Assembly (NCBI GenBank): GCA_902599625.1
Contig: CACKGF010000002.1
Location: forward strand, 241,829 to 305,828
DNA length: 64,000 nucleotides
From: an uncultured Pelagibacteraceae bacterium
GTDB lineage: Bacteria > Pseudomonadota > Alphaproteobacteria > Pelagibacterales > Pelagibacteraceae
Direction of reading: 5' to 3'
The position numbers were made by a program, and so were the translations under genes. The notes under the pieces are model-generated. The model searched no databases and was not told the DNA's origin. It was given only the letters and a program-made list of their open reading frames with translations. Positions 46,888 through 56,207 of this stretch are shown one piece after another; position 1 is the stretch's first letter, and each line of letters starts with the position of its first letter.

Positions 46888-48257
46888 TGGAATATATAAG
46901 TACAAGAGGTGATAATAAGAAATTTTCCTTCAGTGAGGTATTTCTCAAAGGTCTTGCTGATGACGGAGGCCTTTTTATACCGTTGAATATTAAAAAATTT
47001 GATGAGAGTAAAATGAACTCTCTAAAAAAATTAAATTATGTAGATCTAGCTACCGAAATTATTTATTTATACACAGGTGATTTTTTAAGCAAAAAAGAAT
47101 TAAACGAAATTGTAAAAAAATCATATTCTAATTTTAGAGAAGAGGATGTTGTCAAAATAGTTGAGCTAAATCAATTAAAAATCTTGGAATTGTTTCATGG
47201 ACCCACTCTAGCCTTTAAAGATATTGCAATGCAGTTAATTGGAAATATGTATGAGCATCTTTTAAAATCAAATAACAAAACAATAAACATAGTTGTTGCA
47301 ACATCCGGAGATACTGGTGCAGCAGCCATTGATGCAATTAAAGGAAAATCTAATTTAAATATATTTGTTTTACATCCAAATAATAGAATTTCCTCTGTTC
47401 AAAGAAAAATTATGACTACAGTAGAGGAAAAAAATGTTTTTAATATTGCAATTGATGGAAACTTTGATGATTGTCAAAATATTGTAAAACAAATGTTTTC
47501 TGATCTTGAGTTCTCAAAATCTATAAATATGTCAGGGGTAAACTCAATAAATTGGGCGAGAATAATTGCTCAAGCGGTATATTATTTTTATGCACATTTT
47601 AAATTAGAAAAAGACAATATCTCTTTTTCAGTTCCAACAGGAAATTTTGGAGATGTCTTTGCAGGATATCTTGCAAAAAAAATGGGATTACCAATTGATA
47701 AATTAATTGTTGCAACAAATGAAAACGATATTTTACATAGAGCCATTACAAAAGGAGATTATATTTCTAAAGAAGTTAGAGAAACATTATCCCCTAGTAT
47801 GGATATCCAATTAGCAAGTAACTTTGAAAGATTAATTTACTACGTGAATAATTCCAATTCTGAAAAAACAGCAGAAATTATGAAAAAAGTGAAGGAGAAT
47901 TCTTGTCAATTTGAAAAGAGAGATTTAGATATAATTCAAAAAGATTTTTTATCAGAAAGCTGCAATGAAAAAGAGACTCTAGGAATTATTAAGAAAAATT
48001 ACGAGGAAAATGGTGTAGTTTTAGATCCACATACAGCTATTGGAGTGGGCGCTGCACAAAAATTATCTTTGAATGATTGTGTAGTTTTATCAACTGCACA
48101 TCCGTGTAAATTTCCAGACGCCACAAACAACGCGATTAATAAACATGAAAAACTACCAAAAGAACTTCAGCACGTACTTAATAAAAATGAGAATTTTCAA
48201 GTACTAAAGAATAGTACGGATGAAGTAAAAAAATTTATTAAAAGTAAAATTTTATAA
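46887..48257 (+). CDS. thrC: threonine synthase
   Basis: The 456-residue PLP enzyme starts MEYISTRGDNKKFSFSEV. It has the PLP lysine in FHGPTLAFKDIAMQ, the phosphate-binding VATSGDTGAAAID and SVPTGNFGDVFAGY. It converts O-phosphohomoserine to threonine. Position at the end of the oxidase operon is standard in alphaproteobacteria. The thrB kinase that makes its substrate lies just beyond the convergent rnhA. Its last six bases overlap rnhA. Confidence 0.96.
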   Translation: MEYISTRGDNKKFSFSEVFLKGLADDGGLFIPLNIKKFDESKMNSLKKLNYVDLATEIIYLYTGDFLSKKELNEIVKKSYSNFREEDVVKIVELNQLKILELFHGPTLAFKDIAMQLIGNMYEHLLKSNNKTINIVVATSGDTGAAAIDAIKGKSNLNIFVLHPNNRISSVQRKIMTTVEEKNVFNIAIDGNFDDCQNIVKQMFSDLEFSKSINMSGVNSINWARIIAQAVYYFYAHFKLEKDNISFSVPTGNFGDVFAGYLAKKMGLPIDKLIVATNENDILHRAITKGDYISKEVRETLSPSMDIQLASNFERLIYYVNNSNSEKTAEIMKKVKENSCQFEKRDLDIIQKDFLSESCNEKETLGIIKKNYEENGVVLDPHTAIGVGAAQKLSLNDCVVLSTAHPCKFPDATNNAINKHEKLPKELQHVLNKNENFQVLKNSTDEVKKFIKSKIL

Positions 48258-48674
48258 GTTTGCAGCTTCTTTAGCAATTAAATCAACTTCATTGTTTAAC
48301 TCGTCAGTTGAGTGCGCTTTTACCCAATTCCAACTTATTTCAAATTCATTGGCTAAAATATCTAGCTCTGTCCAAAGATCTTTATTTTTAACTTCTTGCT
48401 TATTTGCGGTTTTCCATCCATTTTTTTTCCAGTTATAAATCCACTCTGTAATTCCTGACTTTACATACTTAGAGTCTGTAAAAATTTGAACTTTACTTCC
48501 TTTGGGAATTTTTTTTAATGCTTCAATAGGGGCGAGTAACTCCATTTGATTATTTGTAGTATTCTTTTTACTTCCTTTAATATTAGTTTTTTGTCCATTG
48601 TTTATAATTATTGCTGCCCATCCACCATTGCCAGGATTTTCTAAACAGGATCCGTCAGTATAAATTTTAATCAT
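48252..48674 (-). CDS. rnhA: ribonuclease HI
   Basis: The catalytic acids occur in IYTDGSC, QMELLAPIEAL and IFTDSKYV, with the late WVKAHSTDELNNEVD holding the histidine and last aspartate. The enzyme degrades RNA in RNA-DNA hybrids. At 140 residues it is slightly shorter than the E. coli enzyme (155) and complete. It overlaps thrB by eight bases as last gene of the long minus-strand run and converges on thrC with a six-base overlap and no terminator. Confidence 0.96.
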   Translation of the reverse strand: MIKIYTDGSCLENPGNGGWAAIIINNGQKTNIKGSKKNTTNNQMELLAPIEALKKIPKGSKVQIFTDSKYVKSGITEWIYNWKKNGWKTANKQEVKNKDLWTELDILANEFEISWNWVKAHSTDELNNEVDLIAKEAANL

Positions 48675-49638
48675 TTAAGTATTCCTCGAATCTTTCTATA
48701 GAGTCATGAAACCTAAGTTTTTGTATATATTCTGATGGATCCTTTTTTTTTATTAAAATATTTTTAGGAGTATTTACGTAATCATACGCTCTTGTAGCCA
48801 GATATCTTAAGGCAGATCCTTTACAAAGAATTTTCATACTCCTTTTTTCCCCTGGTTTAAGTTTTCTTATACTTTCATAACCCTTGAAAAGCTTAGAAGC
48901 TTTTTTCTTATTAAACTTAAATTTATTTTTTGTTTTATTAAAACAAAGAGAATTTATACAAATAGCAAGTTCATAAGCTTGAAAATCATAAGCTGAAAAA
49001 TAAAAATCAATAAACCCCCCGAATTTTCCCTTTTGAAAAAAAATATTGTCAATGAATAAGTCACCATGAATTACACTACTTGGTATTCCTTTTGGCCATT
49101 TTTTTCTGATATCACGAAAACTTTCCTTCATTTCTTCTTTAAGATTCTTAGGTAACTTCGAATTTTTTAAGTTAATTTTATTTATAAGACTATTTATTTT
49201 GAGGGGTGAAAAGCTATTTTTTCTTTTAAGTTTTATCTTCGTTAATTTTTTATGCATTAAACCAATTTTTTTTCCAATGACTAATAAATCTTTTTCCAAA
49301 AGCTTTTTTTTATCGTTACCCTCTAAGAAGGAAACTAGACAAGCTTTTTTTCTTTTTAAATTAAATATGTATTTTCCAAATTTATTTTTGATTGGAGATG
49401 GGCATTTAATACCTCTTTTTGACAGTGCATCCATCAACTTCATAAAGTAGGGCAAATCCTTATTATTAACTCTACTTTCAAAAATCGTTAAGACGTATTT
49501 TTTATTTTTTGTGGCAACAGTATAATTTGTATTCTCTATTCCTTTTTTAATACCCTTAAAGCTTGTGATTTTTTTAAATCCAAAAATATTTTGGACATTA
49601 TAAATGTCAGCTTGATTTAACTTTGTAAATACAGCCAT
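48667..49638 (-). CDS. thrB: homoserine kinase (ThrB, APH-fold type)
   Basis: The protein starts MAVFTKLNQADIYNVQNIFG and has FKGIKKGIENTNYTV, the start typical of the aminoglycoside-phosphotransferase-fold homoserine kinase of proteobacteria. The catalytic loop is VIHGDLFIDNIFF, with the metal site GFIDFYFSAYDFQAYELA. It makes O-phosphohomoserine for ThrC, encoded about 400 bases away on the other strand. The TAATG junction with ispH and the overlap with rnhA form the conserved ispH-thrB-rnhA order. Confidence 0.94.
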   Translation of the reverse strand: MAVFTKLNQADIYNVQNIFGFKKITSFKGIKKGIENTNYTVATKNKKYVLTIFESRVNNKDLPYFMKLMDALSKRGIKCPSPIKNKFGKYIFNLKRKKACLVSFLEGNDKKKLLEKDLLVIGKKIGLMHKKLTKIKLKRKNSFSPLKINSLINKINLKNSKLPKNLKEEMKESFRDIRKKWPKGIPSSVIHGDLFIDNIFFQKGKFGGFIDFYFSAYDFQAYELAICINSLCFNKTKNKFKFNKKKASKLFKGYESIRKLKPGEKRSMKILCKGSALRYLATRAYDYVNTPKNILIKKKDPSEYIQKLRFHDSIERFEEYLND

Positions 49639-50582
49639 TAATTGAGTTTTCCTGGAACTTTAAAAGTTACGTTTTCTTTTACTATTTCGACTTCTTGAAT
49701 TTCGACATTAAATTTTTCTTTAATTTTTTCTATAAAATCCTGAACTAAAACTTCAGGTGCTGATGCACCTGATGAAATACCTATAGTATTACATTGAGAA
49801 ATTTTTTCTAATGGAACTGAACTTTCAGAATGTATTAACTCTGAATAATTACATCCTGCTTTATTGGCTACCTCCACGAGTCTTTTTGAATTAGATGAAT
49901 TCCTACTCCCAATTACAAAGAACATGTCACACTTTGATGCAATATGTTTAACGGCTGCTTGTCTATTAGTCGTGGCATAACAGATGTCCTCTTTATTTGG
50001 CTCTTTAATTTGTGGAAATTTTTTCTTTAAAGCATCAATAATATCTTTTGTATCATCAACAGAAAGAGTTGTTTGAGTTACAAAAGCTAATTTTTTATTT
50101 GATGGAATATCAATATCCTTAACATCATCAATCGTTTCAACTAATTCTATTGATCCCTCTGGAATTTGACCCATAGTGCCAACTACTTCAGGATGATTTT
50201 TGTGACCAATTAAAAAGATATGGAAACCAGCTTTATTTAAATTTTCAGCTTCTCTATGCACTTTAGAAACCAAAGGACAAGTAGCATCTATATATTCCAT
50301 TTTTAAATCTTGAGCTTCTTTTGGAACTTTTTTTGGTACTCCATGAGCTGAAAAAATTACTGGTCTAGTTTTGTCCTTAATTTCACTAATTTCTTCTACA
50401 AATACTGCACCAATTTTTTTTAAATTTTCGACTACATGCTTATTGTGAACTATCTCATGTCGCACATAAACTGGTGACCCAAATTTATTTATGCTTTTTT
50501 TTACAATTTCTATTGCTCGATCAACTCCAGCACAAAACCCTCTTGGAGCAGCTAAATATATTTTTAAATCTTTATTTTTCAT
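49638..50582 (-). CDS. ispH: 4-hydroxy-3-methylbut-2-enyl diphosphate reductase
   Basis: The three iron-sulfur cysteines lie in APRGFCAGVDRAIE, YIDATCPLVSKVH and EDICYATTNRQ. SARNSSNS-like SRNSSNSKRLVE is also present. The enzyme makes IPP and DMAPP, the last step of the MEP pathway. The track starts at a TTG at 50591. I use the ATG at 50582, which gives 314 residues and an 11-base overlap with blh. Isoprenoid precursor supply is thus joined to the carotenoid genes upstream. Confidence 0.95.
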   Translation of the reverse strand: MKNKDLKIYLAAPRGFCAGVDRAIEIVKKSINKFGSPVYVRHEIVHNKHVVENLKKIGAVFVEEISEIKDKTRPVIFSAHGVPKKVPKEAQDLKMEYIDATCPLVSKVHREAENLNKAGFHIFLIGHKNHPEVVGTMGQIPEGSIELVETIDDVKDIDIPSNKKLAFVTQTTLSVDDTKDIIDALKKKFPQIKEPNKEDICYATTNRQAAVKHIASKCDMFFVIGSRNSSNSKRLVEVANKAGCNYSELIHSESSVPLEKISQCNTIGISSGASAPEVLVQDFIEKIKEKFNVEIQEVEIVKENVTFKVPGKLN

Positions 50583-51486
50583 TTTTTTCAATAAGATACT
50601 CCAATAATATATGCGGAAAGGTCAAAGACGCCAAACCTATAAATATTACTTTTAAAATTGCATCGTCAAAAACATAATATTTAGCTAAAAAATAAAGACT
50701 TATTATAAATAGTAATAAAGTCATTAATGTAAGCGGTAATGCTTTTCTTATAAACTTATAAAAACCAACTTTAAAATCATTACTATCAATTTCATATATT
50801 AGAGAAAGGGAATGTCTTACAGAGTGTAAAAAACAAAAATAAATTGTGAAAGCAATTAATGGAGAGAGAAAAACATTAAGTAATATAATATTTGTCCAAT
50901 CTGCAATTAAGAATCCGCCATTGTTTGATTGAACTGTTATAATAATGTTTGCAATAAAACTAAGAAATATCATAAGTATTAAAAATTTACTGCTTAAAAA
51001 ACCTAAGTCTAAGTTTAAGATTTGAAAAATTTCATTGGTCTTTTCATTATGAAATAGAAGGGGTGCAATAATGATTACACTTCCTTTAAACAAATATAGA
51101 AAATCGTAAACTAAACTTTTTATGTTTTGTTCTACGCAACTATCCTCTTTACCAAAATGATATGAAGCAACCATTAAAAAAATTATTAAAACAATTTCTG
51201 GAACTATCATCCAAGTAAAAATTACTATCAACGAGACAGCTATATAAGCTAAGTAAAAGTATGACTTATTTTCAATTTTATAGACTTTCATTAATTTATA
51301 ACCTTTTAGGTGATCAAGAGCTCCATGAGAAACACCTATGATAGATATTAAAAAGAAACAGATGATAGTTTGATATTGAAATTCTATTTGCTTATTTTCA
51401 AAATATTTTGAAATTAAAATTAAAAAAATAATATTGAATAGAAGTAAAAAAAACGAATATTTTTTATTTATTTTATATAAATCCAT
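50572..51486 (-). CDS. blh: beta-carotene 15,15'-dioxygenase, Brp/Blh family
   Basis: The polytopic membrane protein carries the histidine motifs of the Brp/Blh family: IGVSHGALDHLKGYKL, ASYHFGKEDS, CFLHSVRHSLSLIY and LTFPHILLEYL. It cleaves beta-carotene to two retinals, the chromophore of proteorhodopsin. The track begins at 51516. I use the ATG at 51486, which overlaps the crtY stop as TAATG, the same junction used elsewhere in this run. Presence of blh implies a rhodopsin gene elsewhere in the genome. Confidence 0.93.
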   Translation of the reverse strand: MDLYKINKKYSFFLLLFNIIFLILISKYFENKQIEFQYQTIICFFLISIIGVSHGALDHLKGYKLMKVYKIENKSYFYLAYIAVSLIVIFTWMIVPEIVLIIFLMVASYHFGKEDSCVEQNIKSLVYDFLYLFKGSVIIIAPLLFHNEKTNEIFQILNLDLGFLSSKFLILMIFLSFIANIIITVQSNNGGFLIADWTNIILLNVFLSPLIAFTIYFCFLHSVRHSLSLIYEIDSNDFKVGFYKFIRKALPLTLMTLLLFIISLYFLAKYYVFDDAILKVIFIGLASLTFPHILLEYLIEKNEK

Positions 51487-52544
51487 TAATTGAATAAAGC
51501 CTTTATAAAAGGCCACTTTGGCATTTTTGATATTATTGATAAGTCTTGAAAAATATTACTTTTATTTGAGAGAAATTTTACACTTGTTTCTGCGCTAGAA
51601 TTAAAGATTTCAAAAAAAATATTTGGCATTCTTTTAGCATTCCTTTTCAACACTTTTAAAAATATTTTATCAAGAATTTCATATTTTTTCCCGATATTGT
51701 AAGTTTTTAAATTATCTAAGTTTTTAACAATATATTTACAATGTTCTTGAATATTTAAAAAAGTGTATCCAGTGCTTAATCTCGTCATTTTACCTGCTGT
51801 TCCGATATTAATTTTTTTTTTACCGTTTAAATTTGTAGGATAAAATAATGGAATTTGTCCTTTTTCTTTATAAATAATTTTGTAATTTTTAATCTTAAGA
51901 ATATTTTCAATATATTCCTTAATCTGAAAATCATAGTCTTTTTCCGAAGGATCTTTCATATTTGATAACCAAGTTGTTTCAATTAAAGCTTTATTTTTTG
52001 AAAACGGAAGAGTGTAAAAAAAATGAACGCTATTTTTTTGGTCACAATCAAAATCCATTAAATTAATTATAGAATCATCAAATATATTCTTATCCGTTTC
52101 AATTTCATAACCTCCAAAATGTTGCCAAAGATCATTTTCATTTGAATTTATTTTAGGAACACTATTAAATACGTATGAATTTTCTGTATTCACATCCTCC
52201 TTATTTCTGAAGAAATGAATATTTTTATTTGCTTTAAGTCTGTTTAAAGTTTTTTTGTAAAATAGACCACTGTCAACAGATTGATACGGTAGACTTTCAC
52301 ACTCAACCTGCTTTGATTTATTGGGAATATTAATTGAAAAAGAATCCCAACTTTTAATCACACAATCTTCAAAATTATGTGGAAATGTTTTCCAAAAAGA
52401 CCATGTTTTATCTCGTTGGTATTCAGTCCTAGGCTCAATAATAGCTAAGGTTTTATCACTTAACTTGTTATTGATTTCAAGCTCGTAAGCTAAGGAGAGG
52501 CCAGCGCAACCGCCACCAATTATTGTATAATCAAATTCTTTCAT
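51486..52544 (-). CDS. crtY: lycopene beta-cyclase
   Basis: The FAD-binding start YTIIGGGCAGLSLAYELE is followed by YQRDKTWSFWKTFPHNF, where RDKTWSFW is the bacterial CrtY signature, and later by GTAGKMTRLSTGYTFLN. It cyclises both ends of lycopene to give beta-carotene, the substrate of Blh. At 352 residues it is slightly shorter than usual (about 380). It overlaps crtB by 14 bases and blh by one. Confidence 0.93.
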   Translation of the reverse strand: MKEFDYTIIGGGCAGLSLAYELEINNKLSDKTLAIIEPRTEYQRDKTWSFWKTFPHNFEDCVIKSWDSFSINIPNKSKQVECESLPYQSVDSGLFYKKTLNRLKANKNIHFFRNKEDVNTENSYVFNSVPKINSNENDLWQHFGGYEIETDKNIFDDSIINLMDFDCDQKNSVHFFYTLPFSKNKALIETTWLSNMKDPSEKDYDFQIKEYIENILKIKNYKIIYKEKGQIPLFYPTNLNGKKKINIGTAGKMTRLSTGYTFLNIQEHCKYIVKNLDNLKTYNIGKKYEILDKIFLKVLKRNAKRMPNIFFEIFNSSAETSVKFLSNKSNIFQDLSIISKMPKWPFIKALFN

Positions 52545-53379
52545 CTATATTAATTTCTAAACCAATCTCATTATGCTCTTCATTTCTGTAATAATTATCT
52601 GATTGAATAAATAATAATCTAAAAAAATCAAAAATACTTAAAATAGTTTGAACGATTTTGCCAGATTTAGTAACATAAATTTTTCCAGATTGATTATATT
52701 CCTCAATGTCTCTTTTTTTAATGATTTTATAACCAATCTCTCTATAAACTCTGCGAGCGACTAATATAGCGAAACGGCACCTAATTGGAATTTCTCTGAT
52801 TGAATTAAAACAACTATTATAAAACAAATCTGCAGTAGTAATTGTATTTTTTATATTTGAAATATCATGCTTAATATATTCTCTATTTTTCTCTCTATCT
52901 TCTATTACATCTCTAGAGATATTTGTAAGCTGCATCGCTATCCCTAAATCAATTGCAGATTTCAGAGCTGTTTTAGATTTTACTCTAAGAATTTTCGCCA
53001 TCATCAAACCTACCGTTCCAGCCACTCTATAAGAATATACTAGCAGCTCTCTTTTAGATTTAAATTCTATTTTTTCTTTTAAATCAGACTCAATGCCATC
53101 AAAAAGATCGAGAACAATTTTTTCTGATACATCGAAGTTTTTAATAATGCGATGTATCTTTTTGATACTATCGTTTTCGAAGTTGTGGTTAATAAAGTCA
53201 TTTTTATAGTTAAGGAATTTCTTCTTTTTAATCTCTAAAGATATTTCTTCATCAGCAATATCGTCTAATATTCTACAAAAATCATACAGGTCAGATCCAT
53301 TTTTATAAACATCGCTAGGCAAGAAAAATCCAGCCCAGCTAAAAGACTTTGCATGAATTGATAAAAGATTATTCACCAT
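52531..53379 (-). CDS. crtB: phytoene synthase
   Basis: The two aspartate-rich motifs, CRILDDIADEE and LTNISRDVIEDREKNREY, mark a head-to-head prenyl synthase, and YSYRVAGTVGLMMAKIL is typical of CrtB. It condenses two GGPP molecules to phytoene. At 282 residues it is complete. It overlaps crtI by one base (TAATG) and crtY by 14 bases. The GGPP synthase crtE is not next to it. Confidence 0.94.
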   Translation of the reverse strand: MVNNLLSIHAKSFSWAGFFLPSDVYKNGSDLYDFCRILDDIADEEISLEIKKKKFLNYKNDFINHNFENDSIKKIHRIIKNFDVSEKIVLDLFDGIESDLKEKIEFKSKRELLVYSYRVAGTVGLMMAKILRVKSKTALKSAIDLGIAMQLTNISRDVIEDREKNREYIKHDISNIKNTITTADLFYNSCFNSIREIPIRCRFAILVARRVYREIGYKIIKKRDIEEYNQSGKIYVTKSGKIVQTILSIFDFFRLLFIQSDNYYRNEEHNEIGLEINIDERI

Positions 53380-54836
53380 TAAAGAATTTTATCTAAAACT
53401 TTTGCCGATGATAAAACTCCAGGCACACCAGCACCAGGATGTGTTCCAGCTCCAACAAAATATAATCCATCATAAATTTCAGACTTATTGTGAAATCTAA
53501 AATAAGCAGATTGTGTAAATTTTGGTTGAATTGAAAAGCCTGATCCAAATTTTGTGTTAAGATCTTTTTCAAAGTAATCGGGCGTTAAGTAAAAATCCTC
53601 GACTATGTTTTCTCTTAAATTTGGAAGCAAATCCTTTTCCATTTTATCAATTACTAAATTTTTAATTTTTTCACCGCTCTCCGACCAATTTATATTTGAT
53701 TGATTATTAGGAACTGGGACTAGAACATAAAAACAATCACATCCATCGGGTGCCATCGAATTATCTGTTGCTGTAGGTCGATGCAGATAATAGCTTATAT
53801 CATCGTTAAGTTTCTTTTTATCAAAAATATCATCCAAATGTTCTTTATATTTGTTACCAAATTTAATCGTGTGGTGAGCGACATCCTTGTAAACTTTTTT
53901 AGTTCCAAAATAATAAACAAATAAACCCATTGAATAATCCATTCTTTTTCTCTTAAAGTTGAAAAAAAAATTCAGGTCTTTTTTATTTAATAATCTCTCA
54001 TAGACATCAGGCGGATCAGCATTACAAACCACATTATTTGCAGAAATTTCATCACCGTTTTCCAGTCGAATACCTTTAATTGTTTTTCCATTTGAAATAA
54101 TTTTGTTTACCTCAAAGCCTTTTTTTATTTTTATATTTTCCTCATTCATTAATGTTTCAAGACCCTTAATTATATTTCCGGTTCCCCCCATCGAGTAATG
54201 AATTCCCCATTTCTTTTCTAAATAAAGTATTAAGCCATAAATCGAAGTTGTTGTGAAAGGATTACCACCCACAAGTAGAGGATGCATGCTAAGAATTCTT
54301 CTTAGTTTTTCGTGTTTAACATATGAGGACACAAGAGAATAAACAGATTTATAACTTTTTAATTTTAATAAAGATGGAATTTGTTTCATCATGAAAAAAG
54401 GTTTCGTAAAGGGAACATCTGAAAGTTCTAAATACCCCTTTTCAAAAATTTTTTTTGTGAAATTTACTAATTTGATATAACCTTTCACATCATCTGGAGA
54501 AATTGCAGATATTTGCTTTTCCATTTCTTCTTCATTTCCTGAGTAATTGAATTTTGTGCCATCTTCAAAAACGAATTGATACCAAATATTTAAAGGTTTT
54601 ATGTTTAAATAGTCTTTTGGATCTTTTCCAAATAATTCGAACAACTCATATATCAAATAAGGTGCGGTAATTACTGTCGGTCCAGCATCAAATGAAAACC
54701 CATTCTTTCTAAAAATTCTTGCTCTACCACCTAAATCATTTTGTTTTTCAATTAAGGTCACCTCGTGGCCTTTTGCTCTCAGCCTAAGAGCTGCAGATAT
54801 ACCACCAAAACCTGAACCTATGACTATGGATTTCAT
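53379..54836 (-). CDS. crtI: phytoene desaturase
   Basis: The dinucleotide-binding start IVIGSGFGGISAALRLRAKG and IEKQNDLGGRARIF lie at the N-terminus. FDAGPTVITAPYLIYELF and the C-terminal YFVGAGTHPGAGVPGVL are characteristic of bacterial CrtI. It converts phytoene to lycopene by four desaturations. The gene is first of the crt run and starts 43 bases after the ATP synthase b subunit gene on the same strand with no terminator between. Confidence 0.95.
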   Translation of the reverse strand: MKSIVIGSGFGGISAALRLRAKGHEVTLIEKQNDLGGRARIFRKNGFSFDAGPTVITAPYLIYELFELFGKDPKDYLNIKPLNIWYQFVFEDGTKFNYSGNEEEMEKQISAISPDDVKGYIKLVNFTKKIFEKGYLELSDVPFTKPFFMMKQIPSLLKLKSYKSVYSLVSSYVKHEKLRRILSMHPLLVGGNPFTTTSIYGLILYLEKKWGIHYSMGGTGNIIKGLETLMNEENIKIKKGFEVNKIISNGKTIKGIRLENGDEISANNVVCNADPPDVYERLLNKKDLNFFFNFKRKRMDYSMGLFVYYFGTKKVYKDVAHHTIKFGNKYKEHLDDIFDKKKLNDDISYYLHRPTATDNSMAPDGCDCFYVLVPVPNNQSNINWSESGEKIKNLVIDKMEKDLLPNLRENIVEDFYLTPDYFEKDLNTKFGSGFSIQPKFTQSAYFRFHNKSEIYDGLYFVGAGTHPGAGVPGVLSSAKVLDKIL

Positions 54837-54879
54837 AACAATAATTTATATTTTTTTTCTAAAAATGTAAGAATTTATT

Positions 54880-55380
54880 TTAATTTGAGCCAGCTTTTTT
54901 CAAAGCATCTTTAGCATCTTCTAAATTTTTTTGAAATAAATTGTCGAGCTTTGATTTTTCAATTGAATTTTTAATTAAATTTTCTGAAGCAGAGAATGCA
55001 ACATCTACTGAAGTATTTTTAATTTCTCTAACAGCTTCATCCTTCATTTGTTTAATTTTGCTTAAAGATAGTTCTTTTTTAATTTTAGCCGAGTTCTCAA
55101 ACTTAAGCTCTAATTCACTCACCATTTTTTCAGAGTCATTTTTTGCTTGATCTATAATTTTTTTACTTTCCTTCACGGCTGAGCTTAATTTTGATTGAGA
55201 GTCTTCTAATAATTTTTTTGTTTCTATTCTTAACTTTTCACTTTCATCTAATTCATTTTTTATCTCAGAGATCTTTGTGTCTAAAGCCTCATTTATTTTT
55301 CTTGGGATCTTGAAATAAATTAGAACTCCAAAAAAAATAACAAAAGATATAGCTACCCAAAAAGTTGAATCAAATTCCAT
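54880..55380 (-). CDS. atpF: F0F1 ATP synthase subunit b
   Basis: An N-terminal membrane helix (FWVAISFVIFFGVLIYF) is followed by a long charged coiled coil, KISEIKNELDESEKLRIETK, the peripheral stalk pattern. At 166 residues it is normal for the b subunit. It forms the outer stalk with the b' protein, whose gene it overlaps by 11 bases, and AGGAGC lies just before its ATG. This is the last F0 gene. The F1 genes (alpha, beta, gamma) are not in the window. Confidence 0.93.
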   Translation of the reverse strand: MEFDSTFWVAISFVIFFGVLIYFKIPRKINEALDTKISEIKNELDESEKLRIETKKLLEDSQSKLSSAVKESKKIIDQAKNDSEKMVSELELKFENSAKIKKELSLSKIKQMKDEAVREIKNTSVDVAFSASENLIKNSIEKSKLDNLFQKNLEDAKDALKKAGSN

Positions 55381-55957
55381 TTGTGCTCCTGCTCAATTTT
55401 TTAAGTTCTTCTTCAACTAAAGCAGAAACACTGCTTTCATTTACATCAGTTCCAATTAATCTTTTTATTACTTCGTTGGTTATATTAGAAGCTATTGAAT
55501 TTATCTTTTTTGGTGAAGATAATTTTAACTCGATTATTTCTTTTTCAACATTTTGAATTTCTGAATTTAAGTCTTCATCAAGTTTCATTTTTTTTTTTGT
55601 TATTTCAGAGTCAACCTTCTCTCTTGCGGCTAACATTACTTCTTTAGCTTTGTTTTTACTTTTCAAAATTATCTCATCAAATTCTTTGAGATTTTTTTCA
55701 CTTTGTTCTCTTTGCTTTTCAGCTGTCTCAATATTTTCTAAAATTTGCAATCTTCTCTGTTCTAGGTTTTTACTTATTCTAGGCAAGATAAATTTAGAAA
55801 GGACTAAAAAAAGGGTACCGAAAGTTATGGTTAACCAAAAAATTTGCGATACCCAAAATTCAGGATCCAATTGAGGCATTCCTCCTTTTTCTGCACTTTT
55901 CACTGCTACAGTGCAGAACGAGAAATAAAAAATATTAAGTAAAATAATTTTTTTCAC
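55370..55957 (-). CDS. atpG: F0F1 ATP synthase subunit b'
   Basis: The 195-residue protein has a short signal-like N-terminal stretch, a membrane helix (FWLTITFGTLFLVLSKFILP) and a coiled coil, with the PQLDPEFWVSQIFWL start that marks b' of alphaproteobacteria and other photosynthetic-type synthases. The start codon is GTG. It pairs with b as a heterodimeric outer stalk. It lies between atpE and atpF, the standard order. Confidence 0.9.
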   Translation of the reverse strand: MKKIILLNIFYFSFCTVAVKSAEKGGMPQLDPEFWVSQIFWLTITFGTLFLVLSKFILPRISKNLEQRRLQILENIETAEKQREQSEKNLKEFDEIILKSKNKAKEVMLAAREKVDSEITKKKMKLDEDLNSEIQNVEKEIIELKLSSPKKINSIASNITNEVIKRLIGTDVNESSVSALVEEELKKLSRSTNGI

Positions 55958-55963
55958 AATTAC

Positions 55964-56191
55964 TTAAAAAGCAAATAAAATTATCAAAGCTACAACAAGT
56001 CCAAACAACCCAGTGGCCTCAGCTAATGCGAAACCTAAAAGTAAATTTGGAAATTGTTTTTGAGCTGCAGATGGATTTCTCATAGCGCCAGATAGATAGT
56101 TACCAAAAATAATACCTATTCCTACTCCTGCTCCTGCTAGAGCAATTGCCGCTAATCCCGCTCCAATCATTTTTGCTGCTTCTAACTCCAT
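55964..56191 (-). CDS. atpE: F0F1 ATP synthase subunit c
   Basis: The 75-residue proteolipid has two helices joined by the polar loop MRNPSAAQKQF, and the proton-carrying glutamate in LGFALAEATGLFGLVVAL. The glycine-rich first helix AIALAGAGVGIGIIFG is typical. The residues around the glutamate fit a proton rather than a sodium ring. A strong GGAGG lies before its ATG, in keeping with the high c-subunit copy number. Confidence 0.97.
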   Translation of the reverse strand: MELEAAKMIGAGLAAIALAGAGVGIGIIFGNYLSGAMRNPSAAQKQFPNLLLGFALAEATGLFGLVVALIILFAF

Positions 56192-56207
56192 ATTATCCTC
56201 CTTATGA

